NCBI RefSeq assembly: GCF_001514205.1
Contig: NZ_KQ948765.1
Span: 746,753 to 810,752, forward strand
DNA: 64,000 bases
Direction: 5' to 3'
Source: Streptomyces griseoruber
GTDB lineage: Bacteria; Actinomycetota; Actinomycetes; Streptomycetales; Streptomycetaceae
Position 1 is the stretch's first letter. Each line of letters begins with the position of its first letter. Under the pieces are notes generated by a model. That model was given only the letters and a program-made list of their open reading frames with translations. It had not been told where the DNA came from and searched no databases. This document shows positions 33,264 to 40,257 of this stretch, one piece after another. A program made the translations under genes and the position numbers.

Positions 33264-33410
33264 GCACACGCTCCTCGTAAAAGCCATGCCAAGAGTGGCC
33301 AGACCATACCGCAGGCCTGGAAAGGCTCAACCGGTGAGGGGAAAGCGTTATTGATCAGGGAGAAATCGTGACGACGTTGTCATGCCCCTGGGCGGGTCGG
33401 GGAATGGACA

Positions 33411-33443
33411 CGGGCCCCGTTTCCGTCAAGGAACCGGGGCCCG
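33411..33443. terminator. Strong hairpin terminator after the SDR operon
   Basis: cgggccccg-t-ttcc pairs with ggaa-c-cggggcccg across a five-base loop. It lies 19 bases after the stop of the last gene in the minus-strand SDR operon. There is no T-tract, as is common for Streptomyces hairpin terminators. Confidence 0.75.
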
Positions 33444-33462
33444 CGGCGGTGTCCGATGAGAC

Positions 33463-34218
33463 TCAGGCCACACCGGCGTTGAGCAGGATGCCGCCGTCGA
33501 CGACGAGCGTCTGACCGGTGATCCAGTCCGACTGCTCGGAGGTGAGGAAGGCGGCGGTGCCGCCGATGTCGGACGGCACGCCGAGCCGGCCCAGCGGGTA
33601 GCCGGCGGCCGCCTCCGCCTCCCGGCCCTCGTACAGGGCCTGGGCGAACTTGGTCTTCACGACGGCCGGGGCGATCGCGTTGACCCGTACGCGGGGCGCG
33701 AACTCGTGCGCGAGCTGCTGGGTCAGGTTGATCATCGCGGCCTTGCTGATGCCGTACGCGCCGATGAAGGGCGAGGCCGACAGTCCCGCGAGGGAGGCGA
33801 TGTTGACGATCGCGCCGCCGTTGTCCTTCTGCCAGGCGTGCCAGGTCTTCTGGGCGAAGCCGAGGGCGGAGACCACGTTGGTCTCGAAGACCTTGCGCGC
33901 CACCTCGAGGTCGAGGTCGGCGATCGGCCCGAACACCGGGTTGGTGCCCGCGTTGTTGACGAGGTAGTCGACGCGGCCGAAGGCCTCCATCGTCGCCTCG
34001 ACGGCGGCCGTCTGGTGGTCGAGGTCGTGCGCCTTGCCGGCCACGCCGATGACCCGGTCGGCGCCGAGCTGCTCGACGGCCTCCTTCAGCGCGTCCTCGT
34101 TGCGGCCGGTGATGCAGACCCGGTCGCCGCGGGCGACGAGGGCCTCGGCGACGCCGTAGCCGATGCCACGGCTCGCGCCCGTGACGAGCGCGACCTTGCC
34201 GGAGAGTTCCACGGTCAT
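33463..34218 (-). CDS. Short-chain dehydrogenase/reductase (SDR)
   Basis: 251-residue SDR. Cofactor motif T-G-A-S-R-G-I-G at residues 14-21, structural N-N-A-G, catalytic Ser in I-A-S-L-A-G, and Y-G-I-S-K. Y-x3-K is present. The substrate is not predictable; classical FabG-like proteins of this kind reduce ketones or 3-oxoacyl thioesters. It starts 12 bases after the upstream fabG-like gene, so both are in one operon ended by the hairpin at 33411-33443. Confidence 0.92.
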   Translation of the reverse strand: MTVELSGKVALVTGASRGIGYGVAEALVARGDRVCITGRNEDALKEAVEQLGADRVIGVAGKAHDLDHQTAAVEATMEAFGRVDYLVNNAGTNPVFGPIADLDLEVARKVFETNVVSALGFAQKTWHAWQKDNGGAIVNIASLAGLSASPFIGAYGISKAAMINLTQQLAHEFAPRVRVNAIAPAVVKTKFAQALYEGREAEAAAGYPLGRLGVPSDIGGTAAFLTSEQSDWITGQTLVVDGGILLNAGVA

Positions 34219-34230
34219 GGTTCCTGGTCC

Positions 34231-34992
34231 CTAGTCGAGCGGTCCGCCGGCGACGTACAGCACCTGGCCGGAGACGAAGCCGGCGGCCTCGTTCGTGAAG
34301 AAGGCGATGGCGTTGGCGATGTCGTCGGGCTCGCCGACGCGGGCCACGGGGATCTGGGTGGCGGCGGCGGCCTTGAACTCCTCGAAGCCCATGCCGACCC
34401 GGGCGGCGGTCGCGGCGGTCATGTCGGTGGCGATGAAGCCGGGGGCGACGGCGTTGGCGGTGATGCCGAACTTGCCGAGTTCGATGGCGAGGGTCTTGGT
34501 GAAGCCCTGCAGACCGGCCTTGGCGGCCGAGTAGTTGGCCTGGCCGCGGTTGCCGAGCGCGGAGGAGGAGGACAGGTTGACGATCCGGCCGAAGCCCGCG
34601 TCGACCATGTGCTTCTGGATGGCCTTGGACATCAGGAACGAGCCGCGCAGATGCACGTTCAGGACGGTGTCCCAGTCGGAGGCGCTCATCTTGAACAGCA
34701 GGTTGTCGCGGAGCACACCCGCGTTGTTGACGAGGATCGTCGGGGCACCCAGCTCCGCGACGACACGGGCGATCGCCGCCTCGACCTGGGCCTCGTCGGA
34801 GACGTCGGCGCCGATCGCGACGGCCTTGCCGCCGGCCGCGGTGATCTTCTCCACGGTGTCCTTGCAGGCGGCCTCGTCGAGGTCGATCACGGCGACCGCG
34901 CGGCCCTCGGCGGCCAGCCGTACGGCGGTGGCGGCTCCGATGCCGCGCGCCGCGCCCGTGACTACGGCGACCCGCTGTTCAGTGGTGGACAT
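34231..34992 (-). CDS. fabG: 3-oxoacyl-ACP reductase-like SDR
   Basis: 253-residue SDR close to FabG. Motifs: T-G-A-A-R-G-I-G (12-19), N-N-A-G-V-L-R-D (the RDNLL following is typical of FabG), N-L-S-S-S-S-A, and Y-S-A-A-K. GAGGAG lies 9 bases before ATG 34992. Reduction of 3-oxoacyl-ACP or a CoA analogue using NADPH is inferred. Streptomyces have many paralogues, so this is unlikely to be the essential fatty-acid-synthesis copy. First gene of a two-gene operon. Confidence 0.9.
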   Translation of the reverse strand: MSTTEQRVAVVTGAARGIGAATAVRLAAEGRAVAVIDLDEAACKDTVEKITAAGGKAVAIGADVSDEAQVEAAIARVVAELGAPTILVNNAGVLRDNLLFKMSASDWDTVLNVHLRGSFLMSKAIQKHMVDAGFGRIVNLSSSSALGNRGQANYSAAKAGLQGFTKTLAIELGKFGITANAVAPGFIATDMTAATAARVGMGFEEFKAAAATQIPVARVGEPDDIANAIAFFTNEAAGFVSGQVLYVAGGPLD

Positions 34993-35117
34993 TCCTGTGT
35001 CTCCTCGCCCTTGAGAGAACCTGTGGTGCGGTGAGCGACCGCTTAGTACCTTCGGCAGACGTGACGCTAGAAGCCCTGGCACCCGGTGTCAACGCCACAC
35101 GGCGCCGGTGTGATCCA

Positions 35118-35567
35118 TTACCTCACCAGGAGGTCCAGCAACCGCTCGGCCTCGCCCGCCGGATCGGTGGTGAGTCCGGTGTGCACCGGCCCCGGCTGCA
35201 CCATCGCCGAGCGCGGCGCGACCAGCCAGCGAAACCGCCGTCCCGGGTCGTCGCCGGCTGCCTGCCCGGCGGACGCGCCGCCGCCGCACACCCCCTCGAC
35301 GGCCGCCAGCGCCGCCCTGATCCCGGCCACGTCGGCGCCCGGGTCCAGGGCGCGCAGCCGTGCCTCGTCGAGATGGGTGCGGGCGCCGACATAGGCCCGG
35401 GCGCGGCAGTAGACCAGCACGCCCGCGTTGATGCACTCGCCGCGCTCGACCCTCGGTACGACCCTCAGCAGGGCGTACTCGAAGACGTCCCGGTCGCCGC
35501 CCTGGCCGGACCGGGTGATGTGGCGCTCGGCCACATGGCCGGCCATGTGGATGTGGCGCTCGCTCAC
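35118..35567 (-). CDS. DUF3037 family protein paired with HipA-like kinase
   Basis: 149-residue protein with the DUF3037 hallmark D-V-F-E-Y-A-L-L-R-V-V-P-R-V-E-R-G-E at residues ~29-46 and A-G-V-L-V-Y-C. Its GTG start (35567) overlaps the TGA of the HipA-like gene (GTGA), so the pair is co-translated. The first 28 residues are unusual: R-H-I-H-M-A-G-H-V-A-E-R-H-I duplicates R-H-I, produced by a 13-bp direct repeat. Known homologues begin near D-V-F-E-Y. Function unknown; always found next to HipA-like kinases. Confidence 0.82.
   Translation of the reverse strand: MSERHIHMAGHVAERHITRSGQGGDRDVFEYALLRVVPRVERGECINAGVLVYCRARAYVGARTHLDEARLRALDPGADVAGIRAALAAVEGVCGGGASAGQAAGDDPGRRFRWLVAPRSAMVQPGPVHTGLTTDPAGEAERLLDLLVR
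35517..35562. repeat. 13-bp direct repeats flanking a perfect 20-bp palindrome
   Basis: gatgtggcgctcg occurs at 35517-35529 and 35550-35562. Between them ccacatggccggccatgtgg (35531-35550) is a perfect 20-base palindrome. All of it is inside the first codons of the DUF3037 gene. A local duplication that left this structure is the simplest explanation. Confidence 0.85.
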
Positions 35568-36328
35568 TTGCTCTCCTCGATGCCGGTGATGCGGTCGGCG
35601 ATGACGGCCGCCCGGGCGAGCAGCGGCCGGGCGTAGGCCCGTCTGAGGTCGTCCGGGGTGTCGAAGCCCGGTTCGTCCTGGAGCCAGACGTCGGGGATCT
35701 CGGCGGTGACCTCGGCGAGCAGATCGGCGGTGACCAGCGGGGCGAGCCGCTCGGCCGCGCCGGCGATGTCCGGGGCGAAGGAGGCGAGGGCGTGGTCGCA
35801 GGCGTCGTAGGGGCGGGCCGCGGAGGTCTCGACCGTGGGCCAGTTGTGGTGCCAGATCAGGGTGGCGCCGTGGTCGATGAGCCACAGGTCGCCCTGCCGG
35901 AGCAGCAGGTTGGGGTTGCGCCAGGAGCGGTCCACGTTGTTGACCAGTGCGTCGAACCAGATGACCGCACCGGCTTCCGCGGGGCTCACCGGGAAGGCGA
36001 GGGGGTCGTAGCCCAGCGCGCCGGAGAGGAAGTCCATGCCGAGGTTGGTGCCGCCGCTGGACCTGAGCAGCTCCTGCACCTGCGGGTCGGGTTCGCCGAG
36101 GCCGAGGACGGGGTCGAGGGCGATGGTCACGAGCCGGGGCATCCGCAGGCCCAGCCGGCGGGCGAGTTCGCCGCAGACGACCTCCGCGACGAGGGTCTTG
36201 CGGCCCTGTCCTGCGCCGGTGAACTTCATGACGTACGTTCCGAGGTCGTCGGCCTCGACGAGTCCCGGCAGCGAGCCGCCCTCACGCAAGGCCGTGATGT
36301 AGCGCGTGGCGGTGACTTCCTTGAGCAT
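35564..36328 (-). CDS. HipA-like kinase domain protein
   Basis: 254-residue HipA-like protein, shorter than the canonical ~430-residue HipA toxin because the N-terminal HipA region is missing. Kinase features: VMKFTGAGQGRKTLVAEVVCGELARRLG resembles the Lys/glutamate nucleotide-binding pair, W-F-D-A-L-V-N-N-V-D-R-S-W-R-N-P-N-L-L holds the catalytic Asp-x3-Arg-like loop, and L-W-L-I-D-H-G-A-T-L the DxG metal motif as D-H-G. ATG 36328 lies after TGGGGCG. The partner is DUF3037, which follows immediately. Whether it is toxin-like or metabolic is unknown. Confidence 0.85.
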   Translation of the reverse strand: MLKEVTATRYITALREGGSLPGLVEADDLGTYVMKFTGAGQGRKTLVAEVVCGELARRLGLRMPRLVTIALDPVLGLGEPDPQVQELLRSSGGTNLGMDFLSGALGYDPLAFPVSPAEAGAVIWFDALVNNVDRSWRNPNLLLRQGDLWLIDHGATLIWHHNWPTVETSAARPYDACDHALASFAPDIAGAAERLAPLVTADLLAEVTAEIPDVWLQDEPGFDTPDDLRRAYARPLLARAAVIADRITGIEESK

Positions 36329-36520
36329 CGCCCCAGGTTACTGGGGCCTGGTGGGACGGCGTTCGACAGCTCCGCGACAGCTCTGGCTTACGCGGGCCTG
36401 ATCTCGAAAAGGTCAATATCTCGACACTGTCCGGACTTGGCGAGGGTTCTGAACAAGCGGCGTCCACCGCCCGTACCTCTCGGCAGATCCACGCACCCCC
36501 TCTGGAAGGAAATCCTCAGC

Positions 36521-37021
36521 ATGACCAGCGCATCGATCAACTCCGCGTCGAAGCCCGCCCGCCGTACGGTCATGGCGGCCGCCGGAGCCGCGGGGCTCTC
36601 CGTCGCGCTGACGGCGTGCGGAGGGTCCGACGACGACTCCTCCTCGTCGGCCTCGACCGGCGGGACGACGGGTTCGACAGGGGCCAGTGAGGCCGCGAGC
36701 ACCGGTGGCACGGGCGGCGGGGACAGCGCGGCCGGCGCGGCGCTCGCCGCGACCGCCGACATCCCCGAGGGCGGCGGCAAGATCTTCGACTCGCAGAAGG
36801 TGGTCGTCACCCAGCCGGCGGCCGGCACCTACAAGGCGTTCTCGGCCGTGTGCACCCACCAGGGCTGTGCGGTGAAGACCATCGCGGACGGGGTCATCAA
36901 CTGCCCCTGCCACAACAGCAACTTCTCGATCGAGGACGGCAGCGTGAAGAGCGGTCCGGCGACCCAGGCACTGCCCGAGGTGAAGATCACCGTCAGCGGC
37001 GACTCGATCACGCTGGCCTGA
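36521..37021 (+). CDS. Rieske (2Fe-2S) lipoprotein
   Basis: 166-residue exported Rieske protein. A twin-arginine-like K-P-A-R-R-T-V-M and a lipobox L-T-A-C (Cys33) suggest Tat export and lipid anchoring. A Ser/Thr/Gly linker (residues 35-70) leads to the Rieske domain, with cluster ligands Cys111/His113 in C-T-H-Q-G-C and Cys128/His131 in C-P-C-H, plus the disulfide pair Cys116/Cys130. GGAAGGA precedes the ATG. It may pass electrons in the respiratory chain or protect against redox stress. It overlaps the end of the convergent hydrolase gene by 14 bases. Confidence 0.95.
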   Translation: MTSASINSASKPARRTVMAAAGAAGLSVALTACGGSDDDSSSSASTGGTTGSTGASEAASTGGTGGGDSAAGAALAATADIPEGGGKIFDSQKVVVTQPAAGTYKAFSAVCTHQGCAVKTIADGVINCPCHNSNFSIEDGSVKSGPATQALPEVKITVSGDSITLA

Positions 37022-37655
37022 CGTCCGGCCGCCGGAAGGCCGCGAGCACCTCGTCCGTGGTCACGACCGTGGCGACCAGCGCGAGGGTGTGGCGGATCAT
37101 CGCGGGGGTGTAGTCGGCAGGCACCCCCGCGATGGCGTCCGAGGGCACGACGGCGGTGTAGCCCCGGTTGACCGCGTCGAAGACGGCGTTCGGGATCGCC
37201 ACGTTGGCCGAGACGCCGGTCACGACCAGGGTGCGGCAGCCGAGGTTGCGCAGCAGGGCGTCGAGGCCGGTGCCCTGGATCGGCGACAGCCCGTGCAGCC
37301 GTCGTACGACGAGATCCTGTCCGGCGACCTCGATCGGGGGCGCGACACGGGTGGCGTCCGTACCGGTGAGCTGCTGGACGGGCAGGCGCTCGGCGGCGCG
37401 GAAGAGGCGCGCGTTGCGGTTGGCGCCCCGGCCGTCGGGGCGGCGCTCGGCGACGGCGTGGACGACCTGGACGCCGCTCCGGTGCGCGGCGCCGACCAGC
37501 CGGGCCACCTGGGCCAGGGCGCCCGACTCCCTGGCGGCGGCGGCGAGTTGGGGCAGTGCGGCACCGGGGCCGACGACGCCCCGCTGGCACTCCACCGTGA
37601 GCAGCACGGTGGAGTCGGGGTCGAGGAGGTCCCGGAGCTCTTCGGACGACGGCAC
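37008..37655 (-). CDS. Isochorismatase-like hydrolase lacking the catalytic Cys
   Basis: 215-residue protein of the isochorismatase/cysteine hydrolase fold. Normal members have an Asp-x-Gln near the start and G-V-x-T-N-V-C later. Here they are E22-C-Q-R and G-V-S-A-N-V-A-I-P-N, so the nucleophilic Cys is Ala and the Asp is Glu. PhzD-type isochorismatases also lack the Cys, so vinyl-ether hydrolysis remains possible while amidase activity is unlikely. GGGGGAG precedes GTG 37655. The 21-bp palindrome 30 bases upstream likely controls it. Confidence 0.85.
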   Translation of the reverse strand: MPSSEELRDLLDPDSTVLLTVECQRGVVGPGAALPQLAAAARESGALAQVARLVGAAHRSGVQVVHAVAERRPDGRGANRNARLFRAAERLPVQQLTGTDATRVAPPIEVAGQDLVVRRLHGLSPIQGTGLDALLRNLGCRTLVVTGVSANVAIPNAVFDAVNRGYTAVVPSDAIAGVPADYTPAMIRHTLALVATVVTTDEVLAAFRRPDVRPA

Positions 37656-37683
37656 GGCTCCCCCTGGTGTCGGGATACTTGCC

Positions 37684-37704
37684 TTTCTGACACAGTGTCA
37701 GAAA
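37684..37704. promoter_or_regulatory. 21-bp perfect palindrome, TetR-type operator
   Basis: tttctgacac-a-gtgtcagaaa is perfectly symmetric around 37694. It lies between the divergent hydrolase (start 37655) and PPOX (start 37766) genes, so it can control both. Operators of this size and form are typical of TetR-family repressors. The regulator is not in this window. Confidence 0.78.
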
Positions 37705-37765
37705 AGTCGTACTGGTAAGCAGTACACGGGAAGCAGTGACAAGAGAAGAAGAATGAGGGGGCCGG

Positions 37766-38233
37766 ATGACCGTCACTCAGCGCCGGGGCCGGAAGATCAT
37801 GATGTCGCCGGGAGAGCTGGACGCGTTCCTCACCACCCAGCGCACCTGCCGTGTGGCCACCGTGTCCGCCGACGGCGCCCCGCACGTGAGCGCGCTGTGG
37901 TTCCTGTGGGACGGCAGCGCGCTGTGGCTGTACTCCGTCGTGCGCAGCAAGCGCTGGACGCAGCTGCGCCGCGATCCGCGGGTCGCGATCGTGGTCGACA
38001 CGGGTGAGGAGTACGAGTCGCTGCGGGGCGTCGAGCTGTCCGGCGCCGTGGAGTTCGTGGGCGAGGCTCCGCGCACGGGCGAGCTGTGCGCCGAACTCGA
38101 CGCCGTGGAGACGCTGTTCGCGCGCAAGAACTTCCACCTGGACGCGATGCCGCACGACGGGCGGCACGCATGGGTGCGGCTGCGGCCGGAGAAGGTCGTC
38201 TCCTGGGACTTCCGCAAGCTGGGCGACGGCTGA
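37766..38233 (+). CDS. PPOX class flavin/F420-binding oxidoreductase
   Basis: 155-residue split beta-barrel protein of the pyridoxamine 5'-phosphate oxidase-like family. R-T-C-R-V-A-T-V-S-A-D-G-A-P-H-V-S-A-L-W-F and the following W-T-Q-L-R-R-D-P-R-V-A are standard for PPOX-class F420- or FMN-dependent reductases. Substrate unknown. GAGGGGG precedes ATG 37766. It shares the palindrome at 37684-37704 with the divergent hydrolase gene. Confidence 0.88.
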   Translation: MTVTQRRGRKIMMSPGELDAFLTTQRTCRVATVSADGAPHVSALWFLWDGSALWLYSVVRSKRWTQLRRDPRVAIVVDTGEEYESLRGVELSGAVEFVGEAPRTGELCAELDAVETLFARKNFHLDAMPHDGRHAWVRLRPEKVVSWDFRKLGDG

Positions 38234-38243
38234 CGCCCACCGG

Positions 38244-39146
38244 TCAACTCAGTGCAGCTCCGGCCGACTTGAGGGCCTCGACCGCCGCCCGGATCGACGG
38301 ACGGCGGTCCGCGTCCGCCCGCCAGACCACGTACACATGGCGGCGCACCCGCTGCTTGAGCGGGACCATGACGACCCCTCCGGGCACGGGGTCGCGTCCG
38401 AGCAGCGGCACGATGCAGACACCCAACCCGGCCGCGACGAGCGCGAGTTGGGTGTGGGTCTCGGCGGCCCGATGGCCGACGATCGGTTCGACGCCCCGCG
38501 AGCGCAGGGTGAACATCAGCCACTCGTGACAGAACTCGCCCTCGCCCCAGGTGATCCACTCGTCCCCGGCGAACTCCCCGAGATCCACCTCGTCCCGGCC
38601 CGCGAGGGGATGCCCGGCCGGCAGGGCGACCTCGGCGGGGTCGTCCAGGACGGGTGCCTTGACCAGCCCGTCCGGCACGGGCATCGGCTTGTTGTACCAG
38701 TCCAGGACGACCGCGAGATCGAGATCCCCGCGGACGACCCCCGCGACGCCGTTCTCCGGCTCCAGTTCGCAGGAGCGCAGCCGCAGCCCGGGGTGCGCCT
38801 TGCGCAGCTCGGCGAACGCGACGGGGAACAGGCCGCGCGCGGCGGTGGGGAACGCGGAGATCCGCAGCTCCCCCGCCACCTGCCCGCGCCGGGCCTCCAG
38901 ATCGGACTGCGCCAGCTCCACCTGGGACAGGATCCGGGCCGCGTGCTCGGCCAGCAGCCGCCCCGCGTCGGTCAGCCGCACCCCCCGGCCGTGCTTGGCC
39001 AGCAGCCGCTGCCCGACCTCCCGCTCCAGCTTGGCCAGCTGCTGCGAGACGGCCGAGGTCGTGATGTGCAGGCCCGCGGCGGCGGCACTGACCGAGCCGT
39101 GCCGGGCGAGGGCGTCGAGGGTCCGCAGGCGCTCCAGGTTCAACAT
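38244..39146 (-). CDS. LysR family transcriptional regulator
   Basis: 300-residue LTTR. N-terminal helix-turn-helix: L-x-x-L-x-A-L-A-R-H-G-S-V-S-A-A-A-A-G-L-H-I-T-T-S-A-V-S-Q-Q-L-A-K-L-E. The C-terminal effector domain (ISAFPTAARGLFP and LDLAVVLDWY) is complete. It is divergent from an EamA exporter gene and probably activates it. Direct repeats of TGCTACGAGGT in the gap may be its sites. ATG 39146 has no strong ribosome-binding site. Confidence 0.93.
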   Translation of the reverse strand: MLNLERLRTLDALARHGSVSAAAAGLHITTSAVSQQLAKLEREVGQRLLAKHGRGVRLTDAGRLLAEHAARILSQVELAQSDLEARRGQVAGELRISAFPTAARGLFPVAFAELRKAHPGLRLRSCELEPENGVAGVVRGDLDLAVVLDWYNKPMPVPDGLVKAPVLDDPAEVALPAGHPLAGRDEVDLGEFAGDEWITWGEGEFCHEWLMFTLRSRGVEPIVGHRAAETHTQLALVAAGLGVCIVPLLGRDPVPGGVVMVPLKQRVRRHVYVVWRADADRRPSIRAAVEALKSAGAALS

Positions 39147-39154
39147 GTAAGCAA

Positions 39155-39198
39155 TGCTACGAGGTATCGGGTTCGAATTCTCGATTGTGCTACGAGGT
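39155..39198. promoter_or_regulatory. 11-bp direct repeats in the LysR/EamA divergent promoter
   Basis: tgctacgaggt appears at 39155-39165 and 39188-39198, 33 bases apart, three helical turns. The gap contains gttcgaattc. Spaced boxes on one face of the helix fit binding by a LysR-type tetramer. Confidence 0.6.
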
Positions 39199-39220
39199 TC
39201 CGTGCAGCATCGTTACGGCC

Positions 39221-40156
39221 ATGACCACCGCCGCCGACGCCGCCGCCACCCGCGCCTCCGCGCCCGCAGCCCCCCGCACCCGTCGCACCCTGGACTGGCG
39301 TCTGCGCTTCGGCGCGCTCTCGCTGATATGGGGCTTCAGCTTCCTGCTCATCAAGGTGGGCACCCACGGCTACGCCCCGTTCCAGGTCACCCTGGGCCGG
39401 CTGGTGTTCGGGACGGCGGTGCTGGCGGCCGCGATGGTGGTGAGGCGGGAGCGGCTTCCGCGCGGGGCCCGAACCTGGGCGCATCTGACGGTCGCCGCGT
39501 TCCTGCTCAACGCCCTGCCGTTCTCGCTGTTCGCCTACTCCGAGCTGACGATCCCCTCCACCCTGGCCGGTATCTGCAACGCCACCTCGCCCCTGTGGGG
39601 CATGGTCCTCTCCCTGGTCGCCCTGTCCGAGGACCGGCCCACCCGGGTCCGGGTCGCGGGGCTCGGCCTGGGCTTCCTCGGGGTCCTGACGGTCCTGGGC
39701 GCCTGGCAGGGCTTCCACGGCCTGGACGCCCGCGGCACGGCGATGGCCCTGCTGGCCTCGCTGAGCTACCCGATCGGCTGGATCCACGTCCGCCGCACCC
39801 TGGCCGGGACGGGGGCCTCGGCACTGTCGATGACCGGCGCGCAACTGGGCGTGGCCAGCCTGCAGCTGGCCGTGGTCACCCCGCTGTTCACGAGCGTTCC
39901 CGACCGCTTCCCGCTCCTGCCGCTGCTGGCGATCGCCGCGCTGGGCGCCCTGGGCACGGGTCTGGCCCTGCTGATCCAGTACGGCCTGGTCGCCGAGGTC
40001 GGTCCCACGACCGCGCAGATGGTCACGTACTTCATCCCGGTGATCGCGACGGCGGCGGGGGTGGCGCTCCTCGGCGAGTCGCTGAGCTGGTCGACGCCGG
40101 TGGGGGCGGTGATCGTGCTGGCGGGGGCGGCACTCACCCAGGCACGGACGAGATGA
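39221..40156 (+). CDS. EamA family (DMT) transporter
   Basis: 311-residue drug/metabolite transporter with ten helices in two EamA halves: L-I-W-G-F-S-F-L-L-I-K starts the first half and the repeat L-G-F-L-G-V-L-T-V-L-G and L-L-G-E-S-L-S-W-S-T-P-V-G-A-V-I-V-L-A-G ends the second. Export of an amino acid, purine or drug is inferred. ATG 39221 is the start of the conserved region; the frame extends slightly upstream. Likely controlled by the divergent LysR gene. Confidence 0.9.
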   Translation: MTTAADAAATRASAPAAPRTRRTLDWRLRFGALSLIWGFSFLLIKVGTHGYAPFQVTLGRLVFGTAVLAAAMVVRRERLPRGARTWAHLTVAAFLLNALPFSLFAYSELTIPSTLAGICNATSPLWGMVLSLVALSEDRPTRVRVAGLGLGFLGVLTVLGAWQGFHGLDARGTAMALLASLSYPIGWIHVRRTLAGTGASALSMTGAQLGVASLQLAVVTPLFTSVPDRFPLLPLLAIAALGALGTGLALLIQYGLVAEVGPTTAQMVTYFIPVIATAAGVALLGESLSWSTPVGAVIVLAGAALTQARTR

Positions 40157-40167
40157 CCGACCCGAAG

Positions 40168-40197
40168 GGGCGCGGGGAACGGCGCGACCGGCCACGA
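40168..40197. repeat. Dispersed 30-bp intergenic repeat, copy 2
   Basis: This copy matches 10266-10295 at 28 of 30 bases (gggcgcgggg...ccggccacga). It lies between the convergent EamA and MocR genes, just after the EamA stop. Confidence 0.75.
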
Positions 40198-40257
40198 CGC
40201 ACGCGCACGCGCAGACGACCGACGCCCACGCCGACGCCCCCACCCCCACAGCACTAG

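Noticed and set aside
39160..39185. tRNA-like T-loop word gggttcgaattctcg
   Set aside because: The flanking bases do not form a T-stem and no anticodon or acceptor stem is present.
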